From Desulfoferrobacter suflitae (GTDB lineage Bacteria > Desulfobacterota > Syntrophobacteria > Syntrophobacterales > Syntrophobacteraceae): a stretch of 64,000 nucleotides of DNA. The notes beneath the pieces are model-generated. The model did no database searches. It was not told where the DNA came from and was given only the letters and a program-made list of their open reading frames with translations. Position numbers and translations under genes: made by a program. Within the stretch, counting starts at the first letter, position 1; each line of letters opens with the position of its first letter. The stretch covers positions 1 to 64,000 of the forward strand of contig NZ_JAIBKA010000009.1 in NCBI RefSeq assembly GCF_022603395.1, in the 5' to 3' direction. Below are positions 35,353-45,335 of the stretch, piece by piece.

Positions 35353-35991
35353 ATGAGGAAGATTACTTTTTCCAGACGTCTACTTGTAGCCCTGGCTGTG
35401 CTTCCCGTGATTTTGATTGCTTTCATGACGACCGCAAATGATGCTCAGGCATCACGCAAACATAAAAAGGGAGGCGTTGTTTACCAAGGCCCCCGCCACG
35501 GCAAGGTTGTCAGACATCTGCCGCCAGGGCATCGTCCAGCATGGGTCGGCAAGAAAAAGTATTTCTATCACGGAGGGGCTTTTTACAAGAGAGGGCCGCA
35601 CGGGTATGTGGTGGTCCGACCTCCCAGAGGCGCTGTCGTGGTCAGTCTTCCCATGGGTTATCGTCACTGGGTGGTTGGCGGCGTCAGCTATTACCATTGG
35701 GGAAACGTCTACTATCGCAGAGTGCCGGCCGGTTATCAGGTGATCGAGCCTCCCGTGCAGGCTCCGCCGGCCTATATGGGCGGCGAGCGGGTATGGGTCA
35801 ATATACCGGTGCTGAATGTTCGCTCGGGGCCTGGAGTGGATCACCCGGTCGTGAGGCAGGTCAATCAGGGTGATGAGTTGTTCGTCCAGGACGAGATACC
35901 GGGCTGGCTCTACGTGCAATTGCCCGATGGGCGGTTCGGCTGGGTCATGACTGAATACACGACAGCGCAGTTGGTTCGTGCCGGCGGCTGA
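35353..35991 (+). CDS. Secreted DUF6515/SH3-domain protein, 212 aa
   Basis: A signal peptide (about 1-33) is followed by a His/Tyr/Pro-rich repeat region (about 40-135) of the DUF6515 type, in which blocks like PPGHRPAWVGKKKYFYHGG and LPMGYRHWVVGGVSYYHWGN repeat. A bacterial SH3 domain (SH3_3) fills about 140-205 with VLNVRSGPGVDHPVV. It is probably a periplasmic or cell-wall-binding protein. AAAGGAGG precedes the ATG. The efflux operon follows about 130 nt later. Confidence 0.8.
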   Translation: MRKITFSRRLLVALAVLPVILIAFMTTANDAQASRKHKKGGVVYQGPRHGKVVRHLPPGHRPAWVGKKKYFYHGGAFYKRGPHGYVVVRPPRGAVVVSLPMGYRHWVVGGVSYYHWGNVYYRRVPAGYQVIEPPVQAPPAYMGGERVWVNIPVLNVRSGPGVDHPVVRQVNQGDELFVQDEIPGWLYVQLPDGRFGWVMTEYTTAQLVRAGG

Positions 35992-36118
35992 CTTATACTT
36001 GCTCAAATGCCGCAGAAAGGGATCGGCTAACGGATGACACCGGGGCTCGCTGCCGGTCGGAAACCGCATATGCCGGCTGAAGATTTGAATGGTGCCTTGT
36101 TACCAACGGCTGGAAAAG

Positions 36119-37582
36119 ATGCAGGTGATGAGTTCTCAATGGAAATCGAAAAAGATTGCGCATTGGGCGTTACTACCGGTGCTGTCCATAATGCTTATGA
36201 ATCTCGGTTGCGCGACGGTGGGACCTGATTATGCGTCGCCGAACCTCTCAGCACCCGAAGCATGGCATGCCGAACTGGAGGGCGGCCTCAGGGCAAAACC
36301 GGTCGATCCCGAAACTTTGGGACATTGGTGGTCGGTTCTCAATGACCCTGTCCTTTCCAGTCTGATCAGCCAGGCGGTGGTCGGTAATCTCGACCTCAAG
36401 GTAGCGCGGGCCAGGGTTCGGCAAGCGCGCGCCAATCGAAGGATCAACCAGGCCAACTGGTTTCCGACAATGGATGCGGTGGGGTCCTTCAGAAAGAGCC
36501 GCAGCAGCGAAAACAGCGGGAGTGGCACGGAAACCGACCTTTCTGCGGTGGGCTTCGATGCTGTCTGGGAATTGGATATTTTTGGCGGCACACGACGTTC
36601 CGTTGAAGCCGCCACAGCAGATCTGCAGGCGATTAGCGAGGATTTGCACGATGTTCTGGTGACGCTTCTTGCGGAAGTTGCTCTCAACTACGTGGAAGCG
36701 CGCACTTTTCAGGTCCGCCTGGCAGTTGCGGAACAGAACCTGCGAGCACAGCAGGAGACTTACCAATTGACGTCCTGGCGCAGCCAGGCCGGCCTTACGA
36801 CGGATTTGGCGGTGCAGCAGGCGAAGTACAATCTGGAATCGACCCGTTCGCAGATCCCCACTTTGCGAACCGGCCTGGAAGGGGCCATGAACCGCATTGC
36901 CGTGCTGCTGGGTCGGCATCCGGGCGCTCTGCACAAAATACTTGAGGAGCCGCGGCCGATACCCGCTGCGCGGATGGAAGTTACGGTCGGGGTACCGGCG
37001 GACACGCTGCGTCACAGACCCGACGTGCGTCGAGCGGAACGTCAATTGGCCGCGCAGACGGCTCGGGTGGGCGTGGCTGTCGCCGAACTTTATCCCAAGC
37101 TCACCTTGCTCGGGTCTATCGGAGTTGAATCGCTGACCGTGAGTGATTTGTTTGTGCCGGGCAGCCGAACGTACAGCTTTGGACCCTCAATTTCCTGGCC
37201 GATCTTCAATGCCGGTGCAATTCGCAGCAATATTGAAGCGCAATCCGCTTTGCAGGAGCAGGCCTTGGGCGAATACGAGGGCACGGTACTCAGTGCCCTG
37301 GAAGAGGTGGAAAATGCACTGGTTGCCTACGTGCAGGAGCAGAATCGGCGACAGGCCCTGGCCGAGTCGGCGCAGGCGGCAAAAATAGCGGTTCAGTTAG
37401 CTGAAACTCAATTTGAGGCGGGCTTGATCGACTTTAACAATGTGCTGGATGCGCAGCGTTCCCTGCTGACATTTCAGGATCAACTGGCCGAGAGCCAAGG
37501 TACGGTTACTTCCAACTTGATTCGTCTCTACAAAGCCCTTGGGGGCGGATGGACTTCACTGGCCCGGGCCGCAACGCAGTAG
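36119..37582 (+). CDS. Outer membrane efflux lipoprotein (NodT/TolC family), 487 aa
   Basis: This outer-membrane factor of a tripartite exporter carries a signal peptide with lipobox LGC (about Cys31) and the typical NodT opening GCATVGPDY. Two repeated helical halves each carry the long coiled-coil hairpin pattern; ALLAEVALNYVEAR-like and LGRHPGAL blocks are present. The start is uncertain between ATGs at 36119 and 36128. It is followed by MacA- and MacB-like genes, forming one export operon. Confidence 0.85.
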   Translation: MQVMSSQWKSKKIAHWALLPVLSIMLMNLGCATVGPDYASPNLSAPEAWHAELEGGLRAKPVDPETLGHWWSVLNDPVLSSLISQAVVGNLDLKVARARVRQARANRRINQANWFPTMDAVGSFRKSRSSENSGSGTETDLSAVGFDAVWELDIFGGTRRSVEAATADLQAISEDLHDVLVTLLAEVALNYVEARTFQVRLAVAEQNLRAQQETYQLTSWRSQAGLTTDLAVQQAKYNLESTRSQIPTLRTGLEGAMNRIAVLLGRHPGALHKILEEPRPIPAARMEVTVGVPADTLRHRPDVRRAERQLAAQTARVGVAVAELYPKLTLLGSIGVESLTVSDLFVPGSRTYSFGPSISWPIFNAGAIRSNIEAQSALQEQALGEYEGTVLSALEEVENALVAYVQEQNRRQALAESAQAAKIAVQLAETQFEAGLIDFNNVLDAQRSLLTFQDQLAESQGTVTSNLIRLYKALGGGWTSLARAATQ

Positions 37583-37608
37583 ATTGGAAAAAACCAGGAT
37601 GTGTCACT

Positions 37609-38907
37609 ATGGCCCATAAACAAACGGAACACGAACACCCCATAGCCGAAAATCTGGGTCTTGATGGTTCCAACAGACGCACCAGGCGCGTGCGGTGTTG
37701 GATGATTTGGGGCATGGCTGGGCTTGCAACAGCGTTCATTGCGGTTAAATGGGGCGGCAGCAACAGCGCCGATCAATTGCAGTACAAAACACAGCCGGTG
37801 CGGCGCGGCGATCTTACGGTGCTGGTGACCGCCACCGGCACGCTGCAGCCAACCAATCAAGTGGATGTGGGCAGCGAACTTTCGGGCATCATCAAGTTTG
37901 TGGAAGTGGACTACAACGATCGGGTGGGAGTCAATCAGGTCTTGGCAAAGCTTGATACGTCCAAGCTCGAAGTGCAGGTTCTCGAGTCCAAAGCTTCGCT
38001 GGCATCGGCCCGCGCCAAAGTTTTGCAGGCACAGGCAACCATCAAGGAAGCGCGCAACCAGTTGAAGCGTTTGCAGGAAGTGCGCAAGATGAGCAACAAC
38101 AAGGCGGTATCGCAACACGACCTGGACGCTGCGCAGGCGGAACTGGACCGCGCCAAAGCCGAAGAGGCCGGAGCCAGGGCTGCGGTCTCTCAGGCTCAGG
38201 CTTCTCTCGAGCTCAATCAGACCGATCTCTCCAAAGCCAGTATTCGATCGCCCATCAATGGAGTTGTCCTCACCCGGGCAGTCGAGCCGGGCCAGACCGT
38301 GGCGGCTTCTCTTCAGGCGCCAGTGCTGTTTACTCTGGCGGAAGATTTGACCAAGATGGAGTTGCATGTGGATGTGGATGAAGCTGATGTGGGGCAGGTC
38401 AGGCAGGGCCAGCAGGCCACCTTTACTGTCGATGCTTTTGCCAATCGCAGTTTTCCAGCAAAAATCAAGCAGGTGCGCTATGGTTCCAAGACCGTGGAGG
38501 GAGTGGTCACCTATGAGACCGTGTTGGAGGTGGACAACTCTGATCTGGCGCTGCGACCGGGGATGACCGCCACTGCGGACATCAGGGTCAGGAATGTGAA
38601 CGACGCTGTGCTGGTTCCGAATGCAGCGCTGCGGTTTGCCCCTCCGGAATCACAGGAACGGGATGGCGCGAGCGGTCGCGGCGTTATGAGCGTGCTCATA
38701 CCACGCCGGCGTCCTTCCCCTCCCAAGGCGAAGGCGGATGCCCATCGTGCCGGTAACCGGCAACAGGTCTGGACGATTGCCAAAGGACAACTCACGGCCA
38801 TACCGATCACCACCGGTGCAACGGACGGAATTATGACGGAGGTTGCGGCCGGAGAGGTTGAGCCTGGAATGGAGTTGGTGGTTGAAGTCGAAAGTTCAGG
38901 TCGATGA
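37609..38907 (+). CDS. macA: MacA-like periplasmic adaptor (HlyD family), 432 aa
   Basis: This membrane-fusion protein has an N-terminal membrane anchor (about 28-46), then the lipoyl/barrel-sandwich half (GTLQPTNQVDVGSELSG), a coiled-coil hairpin (about 110-190) and the matching second half with SPINGVVL. A beta-barrel and MP domain follow. Near 350-380 a Pro/Arg-rich insert (PRRRPSPPKAKAD) is unlike the average MacA. The ATG at 37609 has AGGA upstream. It overlaps macB by 4 nt. Confidence 0.88.
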   Translation: MAHKQTEHEHPIAENLGLDGSNRRTRRVRCWMIWGMAGLATAFIAVKWGGSNSADQLQYKTQPVRRGDLTVLVTATGTLQPTNQVDVGSELSGIIKFVEVDYNDRVGVNQVLAKLDTSKLEVQVLESKASLASARAKVLQAQATIKEARNQLKRLQEVRKMSNNKAVSQHDLDAAQAELDRAKAEEAGARAAVSQAQASLELNQTDLSKASIRSPINGVVLTRAVEPGQTVAASLQAPVLFTLAEDLTKMELHVDVDEADVGQVRQGQQATFTVDAFANRSFPAKIKQVRYGSKTVEGVVTYETVLEVDNSDLALRPGMTATADIRVRNVNDAVLVPNAALRFAPPESQERDGASGRGVMSVLIPRRRPSPPKAKADAHRAGNRQQVWTIAKGQLTAIPITTGATDGIMTEVAAGEVEPGMELVVEVESSGR

Positions 38908-39632
38908 AGCCGACTGTTGGCGAAAAAAGCGAAAATGGGCCGCTCATCGAATTGCGCGCGGTTACCAAAGTATACGGAATGGGGCGGGCAGCCATGCGTG
39001 CCCTGCGCGGCATCGATCTGACCATCGCGCAAGGGGAATTTGTCGCTGTCATGGGACCGAGCGGATCGGGAAAGTCGACTTGCATGAACATTCTGGGTTG
39101 TCTGGATACGCCCACCTCCGGGGATTATCTGTTCCAGGGGATCGCTGTGGGCAAATTGAACCGCAATCAGCGCGCCATGCTGCGCCGCCATTATTTGGGC
39201 TTCGTATTCCAGGGCTATAATCTCCTCAATCGGACGTCGGCTCTCGAAAACATCGAGCTTCCTCTGATTTATCGCGGCACCCCTGTTGATAAAAGGCGCG
39301 CCATGGCTCTGGAAGCCTTGTATGCTGTCGGGCTCAGGGGCTGGGAAGCACATACCCCTGGAGAGCTCTCCGGTGGTCAGCAGCAGCGGGTGGCCATTGC
39401 CCGGGCGATCGTCACGAATCCCAGGGTGCTGCTCGCCGATGAACCGACGGGAAACCTCGATTCCGCTCGCAGTCGCGAGATCATGGAACTGCTGACGGCT
39501 TTTAATCGAGACAGGGGCATCACCATTGTCATGGTCACGCATGAACCCGGTATGGCAAGCTATGCCAAGCGCCAGGTCTATTTCAAGGATGGGCTGATCG
39601 GCAACCGCAGCTCGAGAGAGGACACCCTCTGA
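38904..39632 (+). CDS. macB: MacB-like ABC ATPase subunit, 242 aa
   Basis: This is an ABC ATPase of the LolD/MacB group. Walker A is GPSGSGKST (51-59), the Q-loop is in FVFQGYNLL, the signature is LSGGQQQR (near 153) and Walker B is [11 protein letters not shown]. Unlike E. coli MacB, ATPase and permease are separate genes here. It overlaps both the adaptor gene and the permease gene by ATGA-type junctions, indicating tight translational coupling. Confidence 0.9.
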   Translation: MKPTVGEKSENGPLIELRAVTKVYGMGRAAMRALRGIDLTIAQGEFVAVMGPSGSGKSTCMNILGCLDTPTSGDYLFQGIAVGKLNRNQRAMLRRHYLGFVFQGYNLLNRTSALENIELPLIYRGTPVDKRRAMALEALYAVGLRGWEAHTPGELSGGQQQRVAIARAIVTNPRVLLADEPTGNLDSARSREIMELLTAFNRDRGITIVMVTHEPGMASYAKRQVYFKDGLIGNRSSREDTL

Positions 39633-40843
39633 TGGTATGGGAAACCATTCTCTTGGCTCAACGGGAGATCCGCCGCAATGTATTGCGTTCTTCTTTGACC
39701 ATCCTTGGCATCGTTATCGGGGTTGCCGCTGTGATCACCATGGTGACGTTGGGCGGCGGTGCCACGGCCCAGGTGGCCACGGAAATTTCCAGCCTGGGCA
39801 CCAATCTGCTGCAGGTCCACACCGGCCAGGGAGGTCGAGGCCCCGGTGGTACGCGGGCCCAGGCCGACATGTTCAAGGTGGAAGACGCGGAAGCCATTGC
39901 CCGGGAAATCTCCGGCCTGGAGGCTGTGGCGCCCAATGCTTCGCAGCGTATCCAAACGATCTACGGAAATGCGAATTGGTCCACCAGCGTAGTGGGCAGC
40001 ACCAACGGGTTCCTTCTGGTCCGCGACTGGCTGCTCGAATCCGGGCGCCAATTCACTGACGCAGAGCTGCGGACGGGGAAGGCCGTGTGTATCCTGGGTT
40101 CCACGGTGCGTAAAGAACTGTTCGGCGATCGCGACCCAATCGGAGCATCGATTCGTCTGCAGAAGATTTCCTGCCAGGTGGTCGGAGCATTCCAAAGCAA
40201 AGGACAATCCAGCTTCGGTGCCGATCAGGACGATTTCGTCCTGATCCCATTGCGCGCCTTCCAGCGGCGCATAGCGGGGAGCACTGATGTCAGCACCATT
40301 TTTATTTCGACGAAGGAAAGCGGCTCGGTCGAGAGCATCAAGCACAACATCGAGCGACTTCTGCGTGAGCGTCGGCGTATAGTCAACGGCGAAGAAGACG
40401 ACTTCCACTTGCATGATATGCGCGAGATCATGAATACGCTCACCGGCACGACGCGGGTCCTCACGGCCCTGCTCGGCGCTGTTGCTGCAGTGAGCCTGCT
40501 GGTGGGAGGAATCGGTATCATGAACATCATGCTGGTTTCCGTCACGGAACGAACGCGGGAAATCGGCATCCGACTGGCCATAGGCGCTGTCGAAAAGGAA
40601 GTTTTGCTGCAGTTTTTAATTGAAGCCGTGGTGCTCTCCTGCTTCGGCGGCATCATCGGTATCGTGCTCGGATTGGTTGCTGCGGCGGCAGGGGCCCAGG
40701 CGCTTAAAGTGCCGTTCGTTTTCAATCCAGGGATCGTGGTCGTCGCCTTTGTCTTTTCTGCGGCGGTTGGCGTCGTTTTCGGCTATTTCCCGGCGCGCAA
40801 AGCCGCCCGGCTCGACCCCATCGAAGCTCTCAGACACGAATGA
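39632..40843 (+). CDS. MacB-like permease subunit (FtsX-type), 403 aa
   Basis: The MacB/FtsX permease has one N-terminal membrane helix (about 20-42), a large periplasmic domain, and three C-terminal helices (about 280-380) with the conserved GIMNIMLVSVTERTREIGIR coupling motif near 290-310. Gly-rich QGGRGPGGTRAQ follows the first helix. It completes an outer-membrane factor-adaptor-ATPase-permease set. Substrate (antibiotic, peptide or lipid) cannot be read from sequence. Confidence 0.9.
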   Translation: MVWETILLAQREIRRNVLRSSLTILGIVIGVAAVITMVTLGGGATAQVATEISSLGTNLLQVHTGQGGRGPGGTRAQADMFKVEDAEAIAREISGLEAVAPNASQRIQTIYGNANWSTSVVGSTNGFLLVRDWLLESGRQFTDAELRTGKAVCILGSTVRKELFGDRDPIGASIRLQKISCQVVGAFQSKGQSSFGADQDDFVLIPLRAFQRRIAGSTDVSTIFISTKESGSVESIKHNIERLLRERRRIVNGEEDDFHLHDMREIMNTLTGTTRVLTALLGAVAAVSLLVGGIGIMNIMLVSVTERTREIGIRLAIGAVEKEVLLQFLIEAVVLSCFGGIIGIVLGLVAAAAGAQALKVPFVFNPGIVVVAFVFSAAVGVVFGYFPARKAARLDPIEALRHE

Positions 40844-40858
40844 TCCTGTGTGAAGCGA

Positions 40859-40890
40859 TTGACTTGGCCGCGGAATGATTAGAATATACG
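40859..40890 (+). promoter_or_regulatory. Possible promoter of the corrinoid activator gene
   Basis: TTGACT (40859-40864) is followed 15 nt later by TAGAAT (40880-40885), with TATACG just beyond. The spacing is short, so the match is tentative. Confidence 0.35.
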
Positions 40891-41006
40891 AGATGCATTA
40901 CGGGTGCGCGTACAGCGATGCGTGCCTGACCCGATCGTTGAGGGGGCACGCAATAGCGCCCCGGTGAATTGTTCTGTTTCGGTCAACCCGAGGAAGGAAT
41001 GCCTTC

Positions 41007-42956
41007 ATGCGCGCATACAAAGTGGTTTTTTATCCCCATAATCAGACGGTCACGGTCGTCGACGGCGACAACCTCCTGCGTACTGCCATGGAGGCAGGGG
41101 TGCATATCAATGCTTCGTGTGGCGGGGGAGGTGTGTGCGGCAAGTGTCGGGTTTTGATCGAGAGTGGGGTTGTCGAGGGCGGTATTACGGAGAAGCTCAG
41201 CGCTCAAGACCTGGCGCAGGGATACCGGTTGGCCTGCCAGAGCACTATTCGAAGCGACCTTCAGGTGCGTATCCCGGTTGAGTCGGAAGTGGACGTCAGC
41301 GTCCTCAACCGATTGGCAACTCCCCGCAAGACCGCCCGTATCCGCCAGGTGAATTTCGAAGAGCTCAAGGAGAAGGGCTTATTCATACCGCCTGTGGAAA
41401 AGCGTTATCTGGAGCTGCCCCCGCCAAGCGAAAACGACCGTCTGCCCGATGTCACCCGGCTGATAAGCTTTTTGAAAGCCAAATACAATGAACATCGGCT
41501 GGTTGTCCGTCTTCCCGTTATACGAAAGATTCCCGATGTATTGCGCAGTAATGATTTCAAGGTGACCGCCACCCTTGCCCGGCCGGTGCACGAAGGTCGC
41601 AAGACGCACATCATCAACATAGAACCGGGTGACACCACCAACCGCAACTTTGCCATCGCTGTAGATATCGGCACCACCACCGTCTACGGGCAATTGATCG
41701 ACCTCAACTCGGGCGAAGTGCTGGCCCAGCACGGTGAATTCAACGGCCAGATCAGCTACGGAGAAGATGTGCTCAGCCGCATCGTCTTTGCAGAGAAGTC
41801 GGGGGGGCTGGAAAAGCTCCACCAGGTGGTGATTGAAACCATCAACAAGATCATCCGCCGGCTGGTCAAACAGACGGACGTTGTGCTTGACGAGATATCG
41901 AGTATTACCCTGGCCGGCAATACCACCATGACCCAATTGTTCTTGAAGATCAATCCGCGTTATATCCGCAGAGCTCCCTACGTACCGGTTTCCACCTTGT
42001 TCCCGCCCATTCAGGCGGCAACGCTTGGTCTGGAATTGAGCGATCACGTGACCGCCCTGGTTTATCCGGCGGTATCCAGCTATGTGGGAGGCGACATTGT
42101 TTCCGGAGTCATGGGTGCCGGACTCTATCTTGCCGATGAGGTCACTCTCTATCTGGACATTGGCACCAATGCGGAGATTGTGATCGGGAACAAAGACTGG
42201 TTTGCCTGCGCGGCATGTTCTGCCGGCCCCGCTTTCGAGGGGGGAGGCATAAAGTTCGGTATGCGGGCGGCCAAGGGAGGAATCGAGGATTTTTCCATCG
42301 ATCCCGTCTCTTTGGAACCAATGATCATGACCATTGGCAATGTTCCGCCCAAGGGCATCTGTGGTTCCGGGCTTATCACCCTGGTGGCCGTGCTGTTTGA
42401 AATGGGAATCATCGACAACCGGGGTAAATTCGATCGGGATCTGAAAACCAAGCGCATCCGGGAAGCCGACGGAGTCTACGAATATGTGCTGGTGTGGGCG
42501 GCGGAGACACAAATTGATCGCGACATTACTTTGAGCGAAGTGGACATAGACAACTTCATCCGTGCCAAGGGAGCCATTTTCAGCGGCTGCCAGACGTTGC
42601 TTGAAGAAGTGGGCCTGCGTATCGAAGACATCGACCAGATTGTTCTGGCGGGGGGGTTTGGCAGCTACGTCGACCTGGAAAGAGCGATGACCATCGGACT
42701 GTTGCCGGAAATCGACGCAGACAGGATCACCTACATTGGCAATGGTTCGCTGATGGGATGCCGGATGAGCTCCCTGACCAATCGCCTGCGCAAGGATGTG
42801 GTGGAAGTGACCAGGAAAATGACCAACTTCGAACTTTCTGAGACACCCTCCTACATGGACCACTATGTGGCGGCGCTCTTTTTGCCGCATACCGATATGA
42901 GCCTTTTTCCCAAACTTAAGGACAGACTGAAGCTGCGCAGCCGGCACAAGAGCTGA
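41007..42956 (+). CDS. Reductive activator of corrinoid enzymes (RACE, DUF4445), 649 aa
   Basis: The N-terminal 2Fe-2S ferredoxin domain binds its cluster through Cys38, Cys44, Cys47 and Cys77. A linker and an ASKHA-type ATPase follow (IAVDIGTTTVYGQLIDL near 217, LDIGTNAEIVIG near 385, VLAGGFGSY near 550). RACE proteins use ATP to drive reduction of inactive Co(II) to Co(I) in corrinoid methyltransferases or the corrinoid iron-sulfur protein. No partner methyltransferase is nearby, so its client is encoded elsewhere. A ribosome-binding site (GAGGAAGGAA) precedes the ATG. Confidence 0.92.
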   Translation: MRAYKVVFYPHNQTVTVVDGDNLLRTAMEAGVHINASCGGGGVCGKCRVLIESGVVEGGITEKLSAQDLAQGYRLACQSTIRSDLQVRIPVESEVDVSVLNRLATPRKTARIRQVNFEELKEKGLFIPPVEKRYLELPPPSENDRLPDVTRLISFLKAKYNEHRLVVRLPVIRKIPDVLRSNDFKVTATLARPVHEGRKTHIINIEPGDTTNRNFAIAVDIGTTTVYGQLIDLNSGEVLAQHGEFNGQISYGEDVLSRIVFAEKSGGLEKLHQVVIETINKIIRRLVKQTDVVLDEISSITLAGNTTMTQLFLKINPRYIRRAPYVPVSTLFPPIQAATLGLELSDHVTALVYPAVSSYVGGDIVSGVMGAGLYLADEVTLYLDIGTNAEIVIGNKDWFACAACSAGPAFEGGGIKFGMRAAKGGIEDFSIDPVSLEPMIMTIGNVPPKGICGSGLITLVAVLFEMGIIDNRGKFDRDLKTKRIREADGVYEYVLVWAAETQIDRDITLSEVDIDNFIRAKGAIFSGCQTLLEEVGLRIEDIDQIVLAGGFGSYVDLERAMTIGLLPEIDADRITYIGNGSLMGCRMSSLTNRLRKDVVEVTRKMTNFELSETPSYMDHYVAALFLPHTDMSLFPKLKDRLKLRSRHKS

Positions 42957-43289
42957 ACGCCGGCGACAAGGACGGCAAAGGAACCTGCTTCCCCCAAAGC
43001 CGTTGCTCACAGCTCGGGCACGAGTCCTCTTCCCCGGTGCAGGAGGAGTCAGCGTTTTTAAAAAAAGAATTTGGCGCCTGGGGACCATCCTGGAGACTGC
43101 AGCTAAAGTGCGGCCGTGCCGCAATGTCATTCTCAACGGAAGGGCCAATGATGCTTTGAGGTGATCCCCAATGATGTTAAAATGTTTGTTACCTGTTGGC
43201 ATCAAGTTTCAACCGTTCATCCATGATGTCGCCGGGCGATCCAATCTTCCCTGCACGTGACACAGATCTTTCAGGACTTTGAGGCGCTC
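42957..43289. other. Intergenic stretch; no gene seen
   Basis: The 333 nt between the corrinoid activator and the Usp gene contain a GGAGGAG near 43043 but no open frame of note behind it. No hairpin with a T-tract was found. Confidence 0.4.
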
Positions 43290-44153
43290 ATGCAAAAGCA
43301 CTTCCTGATAACGATTGGCGATGATCCCAAGTTTCTTTTCGGCGTCAAATACGTTGCCGGATTTTTCAAAAACAAGAAGAACATACGCTTGGACCTTCTG
43401 TACATTGCGCCGCGCTTCGATGCCCCGGATACAGATCAGGACACGAGACTGCAGGATATCTCCCGGGGGCTGTCGAAAATCTACTCGAAAATGGGGAAAG
43501 AAGCGCTGACTCTAAGCGCAGAGATTTTAAAAGACGCCGGTTTTTCACCCAAGACGATCACCTGTAAGGTGATGCATCGTATGCAAAGCACCGTCAAAGA
43601 CATCGTTGAATACGCCAAACTGGGACACTATCAAACGGTAGTGCTCGGAAGGCGCAGCTTCTCCATCTTTGAAAAGACTTTCTCCGGCAGCGTAACGGAT
43701 GAAATCATAAGACTGCGCATAGACTTTCCCATTTGGATTTGCAGGAATCCTGATGCCAGGCGAAACAACGTTTTGCTCTGTGTCGACGGATCAGAAGCGA
43801 GTCTGCGCGCTGCCGATCATGCTGCCTTCGTACTGGATAGCGAGGAGGATCATAGCCTCGTATTGGTGCATGTGCCCAGGAAGGAAAGCGGCGATCCCGA
43901 GCGGGTTATTCAGGATGCCGTAGAGAGACTGGCGGGACGTATTCCTGAAGAACGCATCGAGAGCATCATCCTTAAGGATTCGGTACCGGCGGCAGCAATC
44001 CTGGCAGAAGCGGACAAGAGACAGGTTGCGGCGGTGGTGGTCGGTCGGCTGGGGCTCAGTGAAAAAAAGCGGCCTGCCGGTGACTATATCGGATCGATTC
44101 CCGTAAAGTTGTTGAAACACGTTACGGGGGCCGCCTTGTGGATCACCTGGTGA
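43290..44153 (+). CDS. Tandem universal stress protein, 287 aa
   Basis: Two UspA-like domains in series, about 1-150 and 160-287. The second ends with VVVGRLGLSEKKRPAGDYIGSIPVKLLKH, the G-2x-G-9x-G(S/T)-type ATP motif in degenerate form; the first has VVLGRRSFSIFEKTFSGSVTDEII. The ATG at 43290 is preferred, with GAGG upstream; an in-frame GTG at 43257 adds 11 residues. It stands alone. Stress or energy-limitation survival is the family role; no specific function can be given. Confidence 0.8.
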   Translation: MQKHFLITIGDDPKFLFGVKYVAGFFKNKKNIRLDLLYIAPRFDAPDTDQDTRLQDISRGLSKIYSKMGKEALTLSAEILKDAGFSPKTITCKVMHRMQSTVKDIVEYAKLGHYQTVVLGRRSFSIFEKTFSGSVTDEIIRLRIDFPIWICRNPDARRNNVLLCVDGSEASLRAADHAAFVLDSEEDHSLVLVHVPRKESGDPERVIQDAVERLAGRIPEERIESIILKDSVPAAAILAEADKRQVAAVVVGRLGLSEKKRPAGDYIGSIPVKLLKHVTGAALWITW

Positions 44154-44358
44154 GTTCCTGCCGCATCAAGGCAACCCCAAAAAACAGTCAGGAGTCAGGA
44201 TTCATCCGTTGAGTGGTTCCACCTTTGAACGGTGCAGATTGGTAATCGTTGGCCTTGGCAGGCCTGCCCGACAGGAGTCCCCGGCAGGCCCCGGCTTCTT
44301 TCCGGCACCTTGTCAAGGCCTCATGGGGCAGGCATTTTGCGAAGACGGCCGTCATTTC

Positions 44359-44880
44359 TTACAGTTTTTTAAGCGAGCTCAGCTGGTGTTCCGCCGCGTC
44401 GGGCACAAGCTGCTTTACAAGCCGCGTTATCCTGTCCAAATCCGGACTGTCGTCATAAAATTCCCCGTTTAACTGAAGCGCATACAGTCTCGTGCCTTCA
44501 TCGTAGGAGACCTGCACCTGACCAATGGTGACGGTGGTTCCCTCAATGTCCGGCGCACCTTCCTGCGGTACCGCTTCGGAAGCCGTTATCGCTGCAGCCT
44601 GCGGCGAACCCTCAGGTTCCTGCACCCCCGCAGGCTGTTGTACTGCTTCTGGTTCCCGTACCGCTGCGGGCTCCTGTGCTGCTTCGGTTGCTGCGGGGGC
44701 CTGCGGTGTTTCCTGCGCTGCAATTTCCGGTACTGTTTCGGGTTTCGCGACAGATTTGGGTTTGTCCTTTGCCTTGGGTGCCTGAGCACGTTTTTTCTTG
44801 CGTTTAGCCAATTCACTCTCCTCAAATGTTGATAGGTTGACGACGTATGCGTTGGCTCTGATCTCGGTCAAATGTTCCAT
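44359..44880 (-). CDS. Hypothetical protein with Ala/Pro/Glu-rich linker, 173 aa
   Basis: The family is not recognised. A short conserved-looking N-terminus (1-25) is followed by a basic patch (KRKKKRAQAPKAKDKPKS), a long Ala/Pro/Glu/Gln-rich repeat region (about 47-108; PEAVQQPAGVQEPEG-like units) and a folded-looking C-terminus (about 113-173). CAGGAG precedes the ATG at 44880. The basic patch could bind nucleic acid; the linker is probably disordered. It faces away from the neighbours. Confidence 0.6.
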   Translation of the reverse strand: MEHLTEIRANAYVVNLSTFEESELAKRKKKRAQAPKAKDKPKSVAKPETVPEIAAQETPQAPAATEAAQEPAAVREPEAVQQPAGVQEPEGSPQAAAITASEAVPQEGAPDIEGTTVTIGQVQVSYDEGTRLYALQLNGEFYDDSPDLDRITRLVKQLVPDAAEHQLSSLKKL

Positions 44881-45335
44881 AACAGCTCCTGCAAGCGAAA
44901 TTGTCCAGGTCGTTCGAAAACATTTCTATGGGCTGGGGTGTCGATACTACAAGAGATCTTTCACGGCTTCTCACACAAATTGAACGCTTGTGCAAGGCAA
45001 ATTTCCATCAACGAACGAAAAGATTTTACATTTGAATCGTATCGCTTTTCAAGGGTGTGTTGGATTGACACTGGGGAAGAATGGGTGATCCGTGGATCGT
45101 TCATGCCCAATGGTGAATGTAAACGCCGGCACAGAAAGTGAATTTCATCTTGCAAAAGTCGTCTCTATTGGAAACAATCGGGTTCGATCCAACAGGTGGA
45201 AACGGCGGCCCGTCGAGCGGCCGGATTCATACCGACTGGCATTCCGGCCGGAACACAGCAGCCGGCGAACCAGAGGAACCGTTACAGGGTCTGCTTTGCA
45301 GCGTATCAGGTTCATCTACAGCAGGGGGTAGTCAG
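44881..45335. other. Intergenic stretch; no gene seen
   Basis: 455 nt between divergent genes. A frame open from 45138 only leads into the membrane protein gene. No structured RNA or strong promoter is recognised. Confidence 0.4.

Noticed and set aside
41379-43205. 608-codon minus-strand ORF
   Set aside because: Antisense shadow of the corrinoid activator gene.
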